A stretch of DNA of 64,000 bases from Exilibacterium sp. (GTDB lineage: Bacteria > Pseudomonadota > Gammaproteobacteria > Pseudomonadales > Cellvibrionaceae): NCBI GenBank assembly GCA_028280195.1, contig JANQMH010000131.1, forward strand, positions 1 through 64,000. Reading direction: 5' to 3'. Shown piece after piece: positions 18,062 to 31,826 of the stretch. Position 1 is the first letter of the stretch, and each line of letters starts with the position of its first letter. The notes under the pieces are model-generated. The model was not told where the DNA came from. It saw only the letters and a list, made by a program, of their open reading frames with translations, and ran no database searches. The position numbers were made by a program, and so were the translations under genes.

Positions 18062-19333
18062 ATGGCAGCAAGCGCCTCGCCTTTTAACCGACAGCGGCAG
18101 CACCGGCAAAAACGCCAGATCATTTTGTCGGAGGCGGCCAAGCTGTTTAATCGCAAGGGCACGCGCTCGACCACGCTGGCAGAAATTGCCGCCCGCCTCG
18201 AACTTACCAAAACCAGCCTTTACTACTATGTAAAGACCAAAGAGGAACTGGTTTACCAGTGTTACCGGCAGAGCTGTGATGAGCAGCAGGCGCTGCTGCG
18301 CCAGGCGGACAGCGGCGCCAGTGGGCGGGAAAAAATCGAGCTGCTGACCCGCGGCTACTTCCAGACCTGCCGCGATATCGCCCTCAAGCGCCGCGCCGAG
18401 ACCGCCATACTCACCGAAATCAAAACGCTCAAAGACAGCCAGCGCAAGGAGATAAGCCGGCGCTACCAGGCCCTCTACAGCGATGTGCGCAGTTTTATCG
18501 AACAGGGTATCGCCGACGCCAGCCTCAAAGCCTGCGAGCCCAGCGCCACGGCGCTGTTGTTTTTTTTCAACCTGCAGTGGACGGCCACCTGGCTCAGGGG
18601 CCTGAGCGCCGAGGAAATACCCGTTGCCGGCGAATCCTTCTTAAATATCTGCCTCTACGGCCTGGCCACCCGGGCCCGGCCCCACCCGCGGCAAAACGCA
18701 GAGATCGGGGCGCCCGCCGTGGCGGCGGGTTTTGATCGCAAGGCGCAGAATCAATTGAAACAGGAGGCTTTCTTTCGGGTCGGCAGCCGCTATTTCAACC
18801 ACAAGGGATTCAGGGGCACTTCGCTGGACGAAATCGCCGCCGCGCTGGAAGTCACCAAGGGAGCATTTTACTATCATATCCAAAACAAGGAGGGGCTGCT
18901 TTACGAGTGCTTCAGGCGCACCCTGGAACTGACCCGGACCATGCAGGCCAGCGCCAGCCGACAGGGCCGCGACGGCCTGGAAAAACTGCAACTGTGCCTG
19001 CACGATCTGTTCTGTATACAAACCTCCAGTGAGGGGCCGCTGGTGCGCTACAACCTGGCCACCTCACTGGACAGCCAGCGCCGCAGGAAAGTGATCGAGC
19101 TGATCAGAAATACCGACCGCCAGTTTCGGCGATTTGTGCAGCAGGGTATTGAAGACGGCAGTATCCGCGCTATCAATACCGTGGTGGCCGAGCAGTTGAT
19201 ATCGGGCAGCGTCAATGCCAGCGCCGACTGGACTGAGCGCCTGCCGCTGAAAGATCCCAACAAGGCAGCGGCGGATTTTTATCAGCTGCTGTTTACCGGC
19301 ATCAGCGCCGAGCGACCTCCGGCGGCCGGCTGA
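18062..19333 (+). CDS. Regulator with two fused TetR units
   Basis: 423 residues from the ATG at 18062 (an in-frame TTG at 18023 is less likely). Two full TetR modules lie in tandem: the first helix-turn-helix at about 20-67 (TTLAEIAARLELTKTSLYYYVKTK) and the second at about 235-287 (EIAAALEVTKGAFYYHIQNK), each followed by a helical ligand/dimer domain. Normal TetR proteins have one module of about 200 residues, so one chain may act as an intramolecular dimer or bind two half-sites. Divergent position suggests that it controls the MaoC-SDR pair, perhaps in response to an acyl-CoA. The histidine phosphatase starts 3 bp after its stop. Confidence 0.9.
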   Translation: MAASASPFNRQRQHRQKRQIILSEAAKLFNRKGTRSTTLAEIAARLELTKTSLYYYVKTKEELVYQCYRQSCDEQQALLRQADSGASGREKIELLTRGYFQTCRDIALKRRAETAILTEIKTLKDSQRKEISRRYQALYSDVRSFIEQGIADASLKACEPSATALLFFFNLQWTATWLRGLSAEEIPVAGESFLNICLYGLATRARPHPRQNAEIGAPAVAAGFDRKAQNQLKQEAFFRVGSRYFNHKGFRGTSLDEIAAALEVTKGAFYYHIQNKEGLLYECFRRTLELTRTMQASASRQGRDGLEKLQLCLHDLFCIQTSSEGPLVRYNLATSLDSQRRRKVIELIRNTDRQFRRFVQQGIEDGSIRAINTVVAEQLISGSVNASADWTERLPLKDPNKAAADFYQLLFTGISAERPPAAG

Positions 19334-19336
19334 AGC

Positions 19337-19885
19337 ATGCATACGCTCTATCTGGTCAGGCATGGTGAAGCGGCGGCCGACTGGCAGTCCGCCAGCGATC
19401 CCGGGCTCAGCGACAGGGGTCGCGCCCAGGCACAGGCGGTGGCGGGTTTCTTTCAGGCACAGGCATCGATGCCACTGATCAGCAGTCCCCTGGCACGCAC
19501 CCGCGAAACCGCCGAGCCGCTGGCACAGCGGTGGCGTGTAACAGTAAGTAGCGATAGCCGTTTTGCCGAGATACCCTCCGCCGGCATAGCACTGCCGGAC
19601 CGGAGCCGATGGCTGAGACAGCTATTGCAACAGCGCTGGGACGAACAGCCCGCAAGCCTGCGGCAGTGGCGACAGGCGGCGGCGGACGCGCTCAGGCAGC
19701 TGACACAGAGCAGCGTTATCTTTACCCATTTCGTATTGATCAATGCCGTAATCAGTGCGATCCGCAAGCAGGAGCAGGTATTGCAGTTTTTACCGGACAA
19801 CGGTTCCATCACCAGATTGCAACTGCACAAGGGTGAATTGACGGTAATTGCCTTAGGCAAACAAAACAAGTCACTGGTGAACTAG
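19337..19885 (+). CDS. Histidine phosphatase superfamily protein, SixA-like
   Basis: 182 residues beginning LVRHGE with the phosphoacceptor H9. Arg in SSPLARTRETAEPL and the second histidine in VIFTHF complete the phosphoglycerate-mutase-like active site. SixA-type members remove phosphate from histidine phosphotransfer domains; other members act on small phosphates, and the target here is not known. Starts 3 bp after the tandem TetR gene, so probably cotranscribed. Confidence 0.85.
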   Translation: MHTLYLVRHGEAAADWQSASDPGLSDRGRAQAQAVAGFFQAQASMPLISSPLARTRETAEPLAQRWRVTVSSDSRFAEIPSAGIALPDRSRWLRQLLQQRWDEQPASLRQWRQAAADALRQLTQSSVIFTHFVLINAVISAIRKQEQVLQFLPDNGSITRLQLHKGELTVIALGKQNKSLVN

Positions 19886-19977
19886 CGGAAAAGAGGTCCG
19901 GAAAAGGTTCAGCAGCGGCACGGTTCCAGTCGCTGGCCCTCTGAAGGGTCCAACCCCGAACCGCGCCACCCGCAGCG

Positions 19978-20994
19978 CTACACGCTAAACAGCGCTTCGC
20001 CGTTGAGGCCCTGCTTTTCGAGAATATCCCGCAGTCGCTTGAGCGCCTCGACCTGGATCTGCCGCACCCGCTCGCGCGTCAGGCCGATCTCCCGACCGAC
20101 TTCTTCCAGCGTGCTCATCTCATAACCGCGCAACCCAAACCGGCGCGCCACCACCTCGCGCTGCTTTTCGGTCAACTCCGACAACCAGTCATTGATGCTG
20201 GCACTGAGATCACTGTCCTGCAGCAGGGTGGCGGGGTCGGAAACCTGCTGGTCGGGGATGGTGTCCACCAGCGCTTTGTCCGAGGAAGGTCCAATAGGCA
20301 CGTCGACAGACGCTACCCGCTCGTTCAGGCCCAACATCCGCTCGACATCCTCCACCGGTTTTTCCAGCAGCGAAGCGATATCGTCCGGTGTCGGCTCATG
20401 GTCGAGTTTCTGCGCCAGCTCGCGCGCGGCACGCAGGTATACGTTGAGTTCTTTTACCACATGAATCGGCAGGCGGATGGTGCGCGTCTGATTCATAATG
20501 GCCCGTTCAATGGTCTGGCGAATCCACCAGGTGGCATAGGTGGAGAAGCGGAAACCGCGCTCCGGATCAAACTTCTCGACTGCGCGGATGAGACCCAAAT
20601 TGCCCTCTTCAATCAAATCCAGCAACGCCAGACCGCGATTGACGTAGCGCCGGGCTATTTTTACCACCAGGCGCAGGTTACTCTCGATCATGCGCTTGCG
20701 GGCAGCCTCCTCGCCGCGCAGCGCCTTGCGGGCGAAAAAGACCTCCTCCTCGGCGCTCAGCAGCGGCGAGAAGCCAATCTCGTTCAGATAAAGCTGGGTG
20801 GCATCGAGTGTTTTCTGGAATTTGTCTCCCTCGATTCGAGGGCTTCTGGGTTTAGGTTGTTTAGTGGGTGTGACAGGAACTTCAGCAACTTCGGTGGCCC
20901 CATCCTCGTTCAGGTTTATATCAGAGTCCACTTCCTGTAGCAGGAAACCCTCTTCGATTTGCTTGTTGCTTTCTTCCCTACGTAATACTGCCAT
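19978..20994 (-). CDS. rpoS: RNA polymerase sigma factor RpoS
   Basis: 338 residues. Region 1.2/2 ([43 protein letters not shown]), the region 2.4 segment [20 protein letters not shown], and the region 4 helix-turn-helix [23 protein letters not shown] are complete. It directs stationary-phase and stress transcription. It follows nlpD as in other Gammaproteobacteria, where a main rpoS promoter lies inside nlpD. Confidence 0.98.
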   Translation of the reverse strand: MAVLRREESNKQIEEGFLLQEVDSDINLNEDGATEVAEVPVTPTKQPKPRSPRIEGDKFQKTLDATQLYLNEIGFSPLLSAEEEVFFARKALRGEEAARKRMIESNLRLVVKIARRYVNRGLALLDLIEEGNLGLIRAVEKFDPERGFRFSTYATWWIRQTIERAIMNQTRTIRLPIHVVKELNVYLRAARELAQKLDHEPTPDDIASLLEKPVEDVERMLGLNERVASVDVPIGPSSDKALVDTIPDQQVSDPATLLQDSDLSASINDWLSELTEKQREVVARRFGLRGYEMSTLEEVGREIGLTRERVRQIQVEALKRLRDILEKQGLNGEALFSV

Positions 20995-21152
20995 CTTGCT
21001 AGCCCTTTGAGTTATCGGTTTTAGTACATTCAGGCAACCGATACAGCTGCTTGCCCATTATCCCGTACACCCTCTGTGGACCTCTACTTTTTTAACCGCT
21101 GCAGCAGTAGTAACTGCATATCGTTTTTTATTGTGCGGTTAACAGCCACATT

Positions 21153-21914
21153 TTACCGTTTTGGCAAATACTTCAGCGGATCGACCGGCTTGCCATTGCG
21201 ACGTATTTCAAAATGCAGCTTGCTTCTATCAGTGCCACTTGAACCTATTTCGGCAATTTTTTCCCCAGCTTGAACCCGCTGCCCCTCTCTCACCAGTAAA
21301 CTGCGGCTGTGAGCATAGGCACTCAGGTAGCGCTGGTTATGTTTTATGATCAACAAGTTGCCGTAACCCCGCAGCCCGCTGCCCGCGTATACCACGGTAC
21401 CTGCAGCTGCTGAAACTACAGGCTCGCCCATATTTCCAACAATATCAATCCCCTTGTGGAGGGCGTTATCCGGCGAGAAGCGCCGCAGCAGCCGGCCTCC
21501 GGCCGGCCATTGCCAGGTGAGAGCCCCCCCGGCAGGCACAGCGCGCGGCGGCGGCGGCGCCGATTTCGTTTGACTTTTTGAACGCAAAACCGGTTTGCGC
21601 GGCTGGGCCTTTGCAACCGGTTTAAAGCTGGTGTCCAGCACCAGCCGCTGCCCGGGGTAGATGCGATAGCTGGAATCTATGTTATTGCGCCGCGCCAGCG
21701 CCTTATAATCAAGACCATATCGCCATGCAATTGAAAACAGGGTATCGCCCCTGGTCACCGTATGGTGGCTGATTTTGTCCGGCGGCGGCGGCGGCCGGCT
21801 GTGTACCGGCGCTTCCTGAGGCGGAGTACTGCAGGCGCTGAGCCACAAAAGAGTGATCAATATTTTGAACACTGCTATTGGGCTGCACACCGCTACCCGC
21901 CTATATGCCTGCAT
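21153..21914 (-). CDS. nlpD: NlpD-like lipoprotein, LysM and degenerate LytM domains
   Basis: 253 residues. Lipobox LSAC places the lipidated cysteine at 28. A LysM peptidoglycan-binding domain follows (HTVTRGDTLFSIAWRYGL), then an M23/LytM domain at the C-terminus. The first zinc motif HKGID is kept, but the usual HxH is KLH in SKLHFEIR, as in E. coli NlpD, so the domain is most likely non-hydrolytic and activates a cell-division amidase (AmiC) at the septum. It lies upstream of rpoS. Confidence 0.94.
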   Translation of the reverse strand: MQAYRRVAVCSPIAVFKILITLLWLSACSTPPQEAPVHSRPPPPPDKISHHTVTRGDTLFSIAWRYGLDYKALARRNNIDSSYRIYPGQRLVLDTSFKPVAKAQPRKPVLRSKSQTKSAPPPPRAVPAGGALTWQWPAGGRLLRRFSPDNALHKGIDIVGNMGEPVVSAAAGTVVYAGSGLRGYGNLLIIKHNQRYLSAYAHSRSLLVREGQRVQAGEKIAEIGSSGTDRSKLHFEIRRNGKPVDPLKYLPKR

Positions 21915-22099
21915 GCTAACAACCTGATCAGAGTGTGCAAAAAACCGCCATCAATATGTAGTTTTGTACTTAATATCGAAAATTTATTAGAAAATTGTCT
22001 AACATTGCTGCAAAAGATTTGCAAAAAACTAATCCATTCTTCGATATTTCCGACTTTTACTGCCGGTGACATTGCACTGCGAACTACAACTATGCGTAA

Positions 22100-23035
22100 T
22101 CAAATCGCTTGCGTCTCCCGCCCGGCAAGCCGTTCAAGGCCCAGCACCAGCAGACAGCCGCCCAGTGCCAGCAGCACCGCCCAACCGGTATACGCATCCA
22201 GCCCGGTCAACTGCTGATAAGTGGCGGGCCAGAGGTTTTCCTGCACCAGCGGAATCTGCTCGCCGTGGCGGTCGAGGGTAAACTCCAGGGTTTGCTTCCA
22301 GGGCCAGATTATATTCAGCGAACCGATGAGAAAACCGGTGAGAAACGCCAGCGTTACATTGTGAAAACGCTTTAGCAACCATGACAGCAGATGGGAAAAG
22401 CTCAGCAGGCCGACAACACAGCCGGCGCCGAAGCTCAGCAGCAGCAGTATATCCAGGCGCTGGATCGCCTCGAGAAAGACACTGTACATACCCATCAACA
22501 GCAGAATAAAACTGCCGGAAATACCGGGCAGAATCATGGCACAAATGGCAATGCTGCCGGCAATCAGCGCCATCCACCACTCCCCCGGCAGGCTGGCCGG
22601 TTTCGCCATCGAGACCGCCAGAGCAATGGCGGTACCGATTGTCACCGCCGCCAGCTCGCGCCAGTGCCAGGCCGGTAACTGCCTGGCGATATAGATAATG
22701 GAGGCGACGATCAGCCCGAAAAAAAACGCCCAGATCTGAATCGGGTAGTGCGCCAGCAGGTAGGTAATGAGCCGCGCCAGTGTAATCAGGCTGAAGGCGA
22801 TGCCGGCAAACAAGGCCAGCAGAAAGTTGCCATTGACCGCCTCCCAGCCGGCCTTCGGCCCGCGGGTGATCAGCGTCCGCAAAGCGGCGAGGTTAATACT
22901 TTTGAGTGAATCTATCAGTTCTTCGTAGATACCGGAGATAAAAGCAATAGTGCCGCCGGAAACGCCCGGCACCACATCGGCGGCACCCATGGCCATGCCC
23001 TTTAACACCAGCGCCGGGTAGCGTGAACGCAACAT
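22100..23035 (-). CDS. popT: DUF368 membrane protein, polyprenyl-phosphate translocase (PopT type)
   Basis: 311 residues with about eight membrane segments and the family signature GAADVVPGVSGGTIAFISGIY near the start. A second PGISGSFILLLMGMY motif in the middle shows the inverted-repeat design. Members of DUF368 have been shown to recycle undecaprenyl phosphate across the inner membrane for wall and envelope polymer synthesis. It lies 18 bp after pcm and upstream of nlpD, a position seen in other marine Gammaproteobacteria. Confidence 0.88.
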   Translation of the reverse strand: MLRSRYPALVLKGMAMGAADVVPGVSGGTIAFISGIYEELIDSLKSINLAALRTLITRGPKAGWEAVNGNFLLALFAGIAFSLITLARLITYLLAHYPIQIWAFFFGLIVASIIYIARQLPAWHWRELAAVTIGTAIALAVSMAKPASLPGEWWMALIAGSIAICAMILPGISGSFILLLMGMYSVFLEAIQRLDILLLLSFGAGCVVGLLSFSHLLSWLLKRFHNVTLAFLTGFLIGSLNIIWPWKQTLEFTLDRHGEQIPLVQENLWPATYQQLTGLDAYTGWAVLLALGGCLLVLGLERLAGRETQAI

Positions 23036-23052
23036 CCCTACGGCCTCCTCTG

Positions 23053-23694
23053 CTAGCGGGTGGTGCCAGACAACAGCGGCACGAACTTCACCGCTTCCAG
23101 TGTCTGGGTACTGAACTCGTCAGCGTCTCCCTCGCGTAAAATCAGCTGCAGTTGCTGGGTGCCGCTGCCGACCGGAATCACCAGCGCCCCGCCCGCTGCC
23201 AGCTGCGACAGCAGCTCGGGCGGTACCTCGCGCGGCGCGGCGGTGCTGATAATGGCATTGAAGGGCCCCATTTCCGGCCAGCCGAAACCGCCGTCGGCGT
23301 GGCGCAGCTGCACATTGCGCAGGCCCAGCCGCCGCAGCCGCTGGCGCGCTTTGTCCTGCAGCGGTTTGATGCGCTCGACGCTGCAGACCTGGCCGGCGAT
23401 CTGCGCCAGCACCGCAGTCTGATAACCTGAACCGGTGCCCACCTCCAGCACTTTATCGAGGCTGGCGGCGGCGCCCAGCAGAATTTCCGTCATGCGCGCG
23501 ACAATATAAGGCTGTGACAGCGTCTGACCGTAACCGATGGGCAGGGCGGTATCTTCATAAGCGCGGTGAGACAGGGCCTCATCGAGAAAAATATGCCTGG
23601 GCGTATTGCCGATAACATCGAGTACCTGCGCATCGGCTATGCCCTGCTCCAGCAGGCGCTGAACCAGGCGCTCACGCGTGCGCTGGGATGTCAT
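23053..23694 (-). CDS. pcm: Protein-L-isoaspartate O-methyltransferase
   Basis: 213 residues from the ATG at 23694, chosen because [14 protein letters not shown] aligns with pseudomonad Pcm starts and a GGAAGG ribosome site precedes it; an in-frame ATG at 23772 would add 26 residues. AdoMet motif [16 protein letters not shown] and the substrate loop [13 protein letters not shown] are present. It methylates damaged isoaspartyl residues. In related genomes surE precedes pcm; here truD is the direct upstream neighbour and surE is missing. Confidence 0.96.
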   Translation of the reverse strand: MTSQRTRERLVQRLLEQGIADAQVLDVIGNTPRHIFLDEALSHRAYEDTALPIGYGQTLSQPYIVARMTEILLGAAASLDKVLEVGTGSGYQTAVLAQIAGQVCSVERIKPLQDKARQRLRRLGLRNVQLRHADGGFGWPEMGPFNAIISTAAPREVPPELLSQLAAGGALVIPVGSGTQQLQLILREGDADEFSTQTLEAVKFVPLLSGTTR

Positions 23695-23792
23695 GCCGAT
23701 CCCTTCCAAATTGATGCGGTTCACATCGTCCCCCCGAAAAACACCTGCCACACGCCTGTAAAAAAGCGCCAACTATAACATATCAGCACTGT

Positions 23793-24746
23793 TCAACTGC
23801 CTGTCAAAGCGGTTATTTCACGCAGTACAGAGGTGGCGAATTGTCCGGGGGCGAGCGCAAAGCCGATGCGCAGATCGTCCCGCTGCCAGCGCCAGGAGAT
23901 ATTCTGCGGCTGCATCACGGCAGCGCGACGCTGCTGGCGCAGGCCGCTGTGCTCCAGCGCTTCACACCAGTGCTGCCAGTCCTGCAGCACGCCCCGCTCC
24001 AGGGTCGCGACCGCCGCCGCCGCGAGCGTGCGCCCGCGCCCCCACAGCGGCGCACTAGGCCGGCCGCCGACGTCGCCGTCGAGCACCCGCGCCCAACTGC
24101 CATCGCCGACGCGCCGGGCCAGCACCAGATTAAACAGATAGGCGCGCGCGGCGGAGAGTATCAAGCCGCGCTGCTGCCGGTCCCGCAGCCGCAGCGTACC
24201 GCCCAGCAACTGTTGCGCCCGGCGCAGATTGCCCGCCTGCCTGCCAAAGCGCTGCTCGCCGAAATAGTTGGGGCAGCCGCTGGCGGCAATGGTCTCCAGC
24301 CGCTCCTCCAGCGCCGGCCTGGCGGCGCTCACCCGGCGCAGGCAAATGTCAAAGCGGTTGCGCTGATGCTGGCCGCGCCGCAGTTTGCGGCAATGGCGGG
24401 CACAGGCCAGCAGGCTCAGCGACGGACCGTTCAATTGCTGCCACTGCGGCTCACCACCGCCGGGCAGATAGACACTGAACCACTGGCTGCTGAGCGCGTG
24501 CCGGTCTTTGAGGCCGCAGTAGCCGATATCCACGGTATTCACCGCCGCCAGCCCGGCAATCTGGCGGGCCACCCAGGCCGTATTCTCACCGCGCTTGCTG
24601 ATCTGCAGGTACACGTGCTCGCCGCTGCCGCTCGGCTCCAGGCCGAGTTCCTCGTCGACCCGGAAGTCCTCGGCAACGGTGCGAAAGCGCGCCTCCCCCA
24701 GCGGGCCGCCGTGGGCATAGGGAAAATCCAGGGAAAAATCCGTCAC
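23793..24746 (-). CDS. truD: tRNA pseudouridine(13) synthase TruD
   Basis: 317 residues with the family core [18 protein letters not shown], which holds the catalytic aspartate, and NYFGEQRFG. It isomerises U13 in tRNA-Glu. The GTG start overlaps the ispF stop by 4 bp, which indicates coupled translation. Slightly shorter than E. coli TruD. Confidence 0.96.
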   Translation of the reverse strand: MTDFSLDFPYAHGGPLGEARFRTVAEDFRVDEELGLEPSGSGEHVYLQISKRGENTAWVARQIAGLAAVNTVDIGYCGLKDRHALSSQWFSVYLPGGGEPQWQQLNGPSLSLLACARHCRKLRRGQHQRNRFDICLRRVSAARPALEERLETIAASGCPNYFGEQRFGRQAGNLRRAQQLLGGTLRLRDRQQRGLILSAARAYLFNLVLARRVGDGSWARVLDGDVGGRPSAPLWGRGRTLAAAAVATLERGVLQDWQHWCEALEHSGLRQQRRAAVMQPQNISWRWQRDDLRIGFALAPGQFATSVLREITALTGS

Positions 24747-25222
24747 CCGGCCGCGCCGCTCAGCAACACCACCGCATGGGCGGCAATGCCCTCGCGGCGG
24801 CCGGTAAAACCGAGGTTTTCGGTGGTGGTGGCCTTGACGTTGACCCGTGCAGTCTGCACCTCGAGATCGGCGGCAATGTTTTCCACCATCCGCGCGATAT
24901 AAGGGGCCATTCTCGGCGCCTGGGCCACCAGGGTGAGATCGGTATTGACCAGGCGCAGGCCATCGGCTTTGACCTTGGTATACACCAGGCGCAACAGCGA
25001 GCGACTGTCGGCGCCGCGGTACTGGGGGTCGCTGTCGGGAAAGTGGCGGCCGATATCGCCGGCGCCGATGGCGCCCAGCAGGGCATCGCAGAGCGCGTGT
25101 AACAGCACATCGCCGTCAGAATGGGCAATCAAGCCGTGCGAGTGGGGGATGACGACGCCGCCGATAACGATCTTGTCACCGGCGCCAAAGGCGTGAACAT
25201 CATAGCCGTGGCCGATTCTCAC
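24743..25222 (-). CDS. ispF: 2-C-methyl-D-erythritol 2,4-cyclodiphosphate synthase
   Basis: 159 residues, GTG start. Metal ligands D8 and H10 in [10 protein letters not shown] and the [18 protein letters not shown] segment are intact. Fifth step of the MEP isoprenoid pathway, with IspD encoded just upstream. The 4-bp overlap with truD shows a tight operon. Confidence 0.97.
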   Translation of the reverse strand: MRIGHGYDVHAFGAGDKIVIGGVVIPHSHGLIAHSDGDVLLHALCDALLGAIGAGDIGRHFPDSDPQYRGADSRSLLRLVYTKVKADGLRLVNTDLTLVAQAPRMAPYIARMVENIAADLEVQTARVNVKATTTENLGFTGRREGIAAHAVVLLSGAAG

Positions 25223-25328
25223 CGCAGCCTCCGGCAGCAGTCAGGGTTGATGGCACAGCGCTGATTAGACCGCAGTCGCTTGAGCATGAACAAGTGATTA
25301 AACACCAATGATTACACAGATAATTGAT

Positions 25329-26063
25329 TTACAGCTGATCGAACAGAATTCTCTCCGCCATGGCCAGGTCTTCCGGCCGGGTAATTTTAATATTGTCGCG
25401 GCGCCCCTCGACCATCAGCGGGCAGTAACCCATGACCTCCAGCGCCGCTGCCTCATCGGTGGGGGTGTGCCCGGCAGCGGCGGCGGCCTCGAGTGCCTGC
25501 CTGAGCAGGCCGTAGCGAAACATCTGCGGCGTTTGTGCCTGCCACAGCAGGCGGCGGTCGACAGTTGCCTGTATGCCGTAATGCTCGTCGATCCGCTTGA
25601 GTGTATCGCTGACCGGCACGCCGAGAATGCCGCCGACCAGATGTTCCTGCAGTTCGCCAAACAGTGTCTGTATGGTCTCCACCCGCACGCAGGGTCGCGC
25701 CGCGTCGTGTACCAGCACCCAGTCGAGCTGGTCGGCGCGATTCGCCAGTTGGCGCAGTGCATTGAGCACCGACTCACAGCGCTCCTGGCCGCCGTCGACC
25801 GCTTCGATCAGGGGGTGCTGCGCCGCCGCCAGCGCCGGCCAGTAATTGTCAAACGGATTGATGGCCACCAGCAGGCGCTCGATCTGCGGCAGCGCCAGCA
25901 GGCGCCCGAGTGTGTGTTCGAGCAGCGGCTGCCCCGCCAGCGGCAGATACTGTTTGGGCCTGTCGGCGCCCATGCGAGCGCCCACGCCGGCCGCCGGCAC
26001 CACCACCCAGACTTTTCGCCCCCGCGCAGCGCCGCCCCGCTCAGGCAAGTTCGCCGCCGGCAT
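25329..26063 (-). CDS. ispD: MEP cytidylyltransferase IspD
   Basis: 244 residues. CTP-binding loop VPAAGVGARMGADRPKQYLP and the VLVHDAARPC motif identify the enzyme that joins CTP to methylerythritol phosphate. Its start codon overlaps the ftsB stop by one base. A 106-bp gap separates it from ispF. Confidence 0.97.
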   Translation of the reverse strand: MPAANLPERGGAARGRKVWVVVPAAGVGARMGADRPKQYLPLAGQPLLEHTLGRLLALPQIERLLVAINPFDNYWPALAAAQHPLIEAVDGGQERCESVLNALRQLANRADQLDWVLVHDAARPCVRVETIQTLFGELQEHLVGGILGVPVSDTLKRIDEHYGIQATVDRRLLWQAQTPQMFRYGLLRQALEAAAAAGHTPTDEAAALEVMGYCPLMVEGRRDNIKITRPEDLAMAERILFDQL

Positions 26064-26350
26064 CAGGGCTTATCGTCGTCGACAACCATGTAAAACGTCT
26101 CCCCGCGCCTGATCATACCCATATCCTCGCGGGCGCGCGCCTCGACGCCGCCGAGCCCCGCTTTGAGCTGCTCCACCTCGAGGGCCAGTACCCGGTTGCG
26201 CTCGCGCAGGCGATTGTTGTCGGCCTGCTGCTGGCGAATGTCGCGCTCCAGCCGCGCCACCTCGGCAAAGCTGCCGTCGCCCACCCACAGGCGATACTGC
26301 AGGCCCAGCAGCAACAACAGCATTAGCGGCACCAGCCATCTCATCGCCAT
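26063..26350 (-). CDS. ftsB: Cell division protein FtsB
   Basis: 95 residues: a short N-terminal membrane helix (WLVPLMLLLLLGLQY) then a leucine-zipper coiled coil in the periplasm. FtsB joins FtsL and FtsQ in the divisome. Located between eno and ispD with almost no gaps, the conserved order of this class of bacteria. Confidence 0.94.
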   Translation of the reverse strand: MAMRWLVPLMLLLLLGLQYRLWVGDGSFAEVARLERDIRQQQADNNRLRERNRVLALEVEQLKAGLGGVEARAREDMGMIRRGETFYMVVDDDKP

Positions 26351-26359
26351 ACCCCGGTC

Positions 26360-27679
<1,320 letters not shown>

Positions 27680-27704
27680 TCAAGATCATTGGGCGCCGCC
27701 GCTA

Positions 27705-28565
<861 letters not shown>

Positions 28566-28622
28566 TCAGGAGTTTAGCAGCTGTTTCATAACTCTCGACC
28601 CACTGCGGCGGCGCTGTGCGCC

Positions 28623-30269
<1,647 letters not shown>

Positions 30270-30403
30270 CTAATTCAGGAGCGCACGAAAAGGAGGTCGA
30301 CTGGTGAAAATCAGCAGTTAAATCAATAACTTTCTGGTGTTTTTCTGGCCCTGGCCGAAGTCCTAGAGATGGGACGCCAGCGTACCAGAAACTGGGTCGC
30401 GCC

Positions 30404-31732
30404 TCAATCAAAACGCCAGTCGAGGCGCAGGCCCGGCTCTCCCGGCGGCGCGGTAAAATCCTTGCAGACCCATAAATCCCCCACCGCCGCCAGCGCCGCA
30501 CCGACATAGATCAGCGGCACGCGGTCGCGCAGCCAGGGTTCCAGGCGGCGCTCCTGCAGCAGCTTTTTCAGGGTTTGGGAATGGTTGCGGTCGTGGGGCC
30601 GGCAGCGTTCCCCGCCGCCGCGGTGGCGCACTTCCACCTCCTCCAGCAGCCGCAGGCGGCCCGCGCCCGCGGCCGCCGGCACAGCCGCCAGAGAGCCGCC
30701 TGCGGGCAGCGCCAGCGGCGCTCGCAAGGCCCAGCGCAGGCCTGCAGACACCGGCTTTGCCGGCAGGCGTGGCAGGCAGAACAGGCGGTCGCCGTAACAG
30801 CGCAATACCACCTCGCCCCAGGCCACCTGTGCGCTGCTGTTGCAGCCGCCGTCCAGTATTTGTCGCTGCAGCTGCTGCAGGTGTACCAGCTCCGGCAGCG
30901 GCAATTGACGCTGGGAAAACCAGTAACGCAATACATTGTAGCGCCGCGGCTGCGGCCAGGCGCGCAGGCCGTGCAGGTCGATACTGGCGCCGAGACGCTC
31001 GGCGCGCGGGCCCAGCGCCGCCAGATCGGCGGCAGCGGTGTCGCGGTTGAGCTGATCGGTGGCGGCGCACAGCGCCGCGGCCTGCTGAAACCGCCGGCGG
31101 TAATCCGGCCAGCGTCGCTGCAGCAGCGGCAATACCTCGCGGCGCAGATAATTTCTGTCAAAGCGGGTGTCGAGATTGCTCTCGTCGTCTATCCAGCTCA
31201 GCTGCTGCGCCCGGGCATAGGCATGCAGCTGCTCGCGGCCAACCGCCAGCAGCGGCCGATACAGCCGCCCGCGACCCAGTTCGCGCGCTGCCCGTATGGC
31301 GGCGAGGCCGCGCGGGCCACTGCCGCGCAACAGCCGCAACAGCAGTGTTTCCGCCTGATCGTCGAGATGGTGGGCCTGCAGCAGGCAGTCCCCCGGCTGC
31401 AGAAAACGCTCGAACATGCTGTAGCGGGCCCGCCGCGCTGCGGCTTCGATACCGCTGCCGTCGCGCTCGACCTGCACTGTTGCGGCGCAAAATGGGGTAT
31501 TCAGGCGCGCGCAGAACGCGGCGCAGTGGCGCTGCCAGTCATGGCTGTGCGGCGACAGTTGGTGATTGATATGCAGGGCATAGTGAGCGGCGGGCAGCTT
31601 CAGCGCCACCAGGGCGTGCAGCAGCACAGTGGAGTCGAGGCCGCCGCTGTAGGCGACGACCCAGCGCCGCACCGCGGGTTGCAGGGCCAGGGCCCGCTCG
31701 AGATCGGAAACTGAAAAAGCCATACGGCGCAT
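30404..31732 (-). CDS. tilS: tRNA(Ile)-lysidine synthase
   Basis: 442 residues from the ATG at 31732 (MRRMAFSVSDLERAL); a longer upstream frame lacks homology. PP-loop SGGLDS in VVAYSGGLDSTVLL is intact, and the C-terminal substrate-binding domains are present. It converts cytidine 34 of the AUA-reading tRNA to lysidine. In pseudomonads accA lies upstream of tilS; here a divergent S9 peptidase gene takes that place. Confidence 0.95.
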   Translation of the reverse strand: MRRMAFSVSDLERALALQPAVRRWVVAYSGGLDSTVLLHALVALKLPAAHYALHINHQLSPHSHDWQRHCAAFCARLNTPFCAATVQVERDGSGIEAAARRARYSMFERFLQPGDCLLQAHHLDDQAETLLLRLLRGSGPRGLAAIRAARELGRGRLYRPLLAVGREQLHAYARAQQLSWIDDESNLDTRFDRNYLRREVLPLLQRRWPDYRRRFQQAAALCAATDQLNRDTAAADLAALGPRAERLGASIDLHGLRAWPQPRRYNVLRYWFSQRQLPLPELVHLQQLQRQILDGGCNSSAQVAWGEVVLRCYGDRLFCLPRLPAKPVSAGLRWALRAPLALPAGGSLAAVPAAAGAGRLRLLEEVEVRHRGGGERCRPHDRNHSQTLKKLLQERRLEPWLRDRVPLIYVGAALAAVGDLWVCKDFTAPPGEPGLRLDWRFD

Positions 31733-31826
31733 AGTAACACCAGGTCGACAGCAGTCTGCTGAAATAGCTTGTCGCCGGCGGCGCTCGGCGGCACAATTTC
31801 GGCAATTCACTGGGTTGTACAGGCTT

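Noticed and set aside
30575-31714. Long plus-strand frame across tilS
   Set aside because: Same reason: shadow of tilS with Gln/Arg/Ala-rich low-complexity product.
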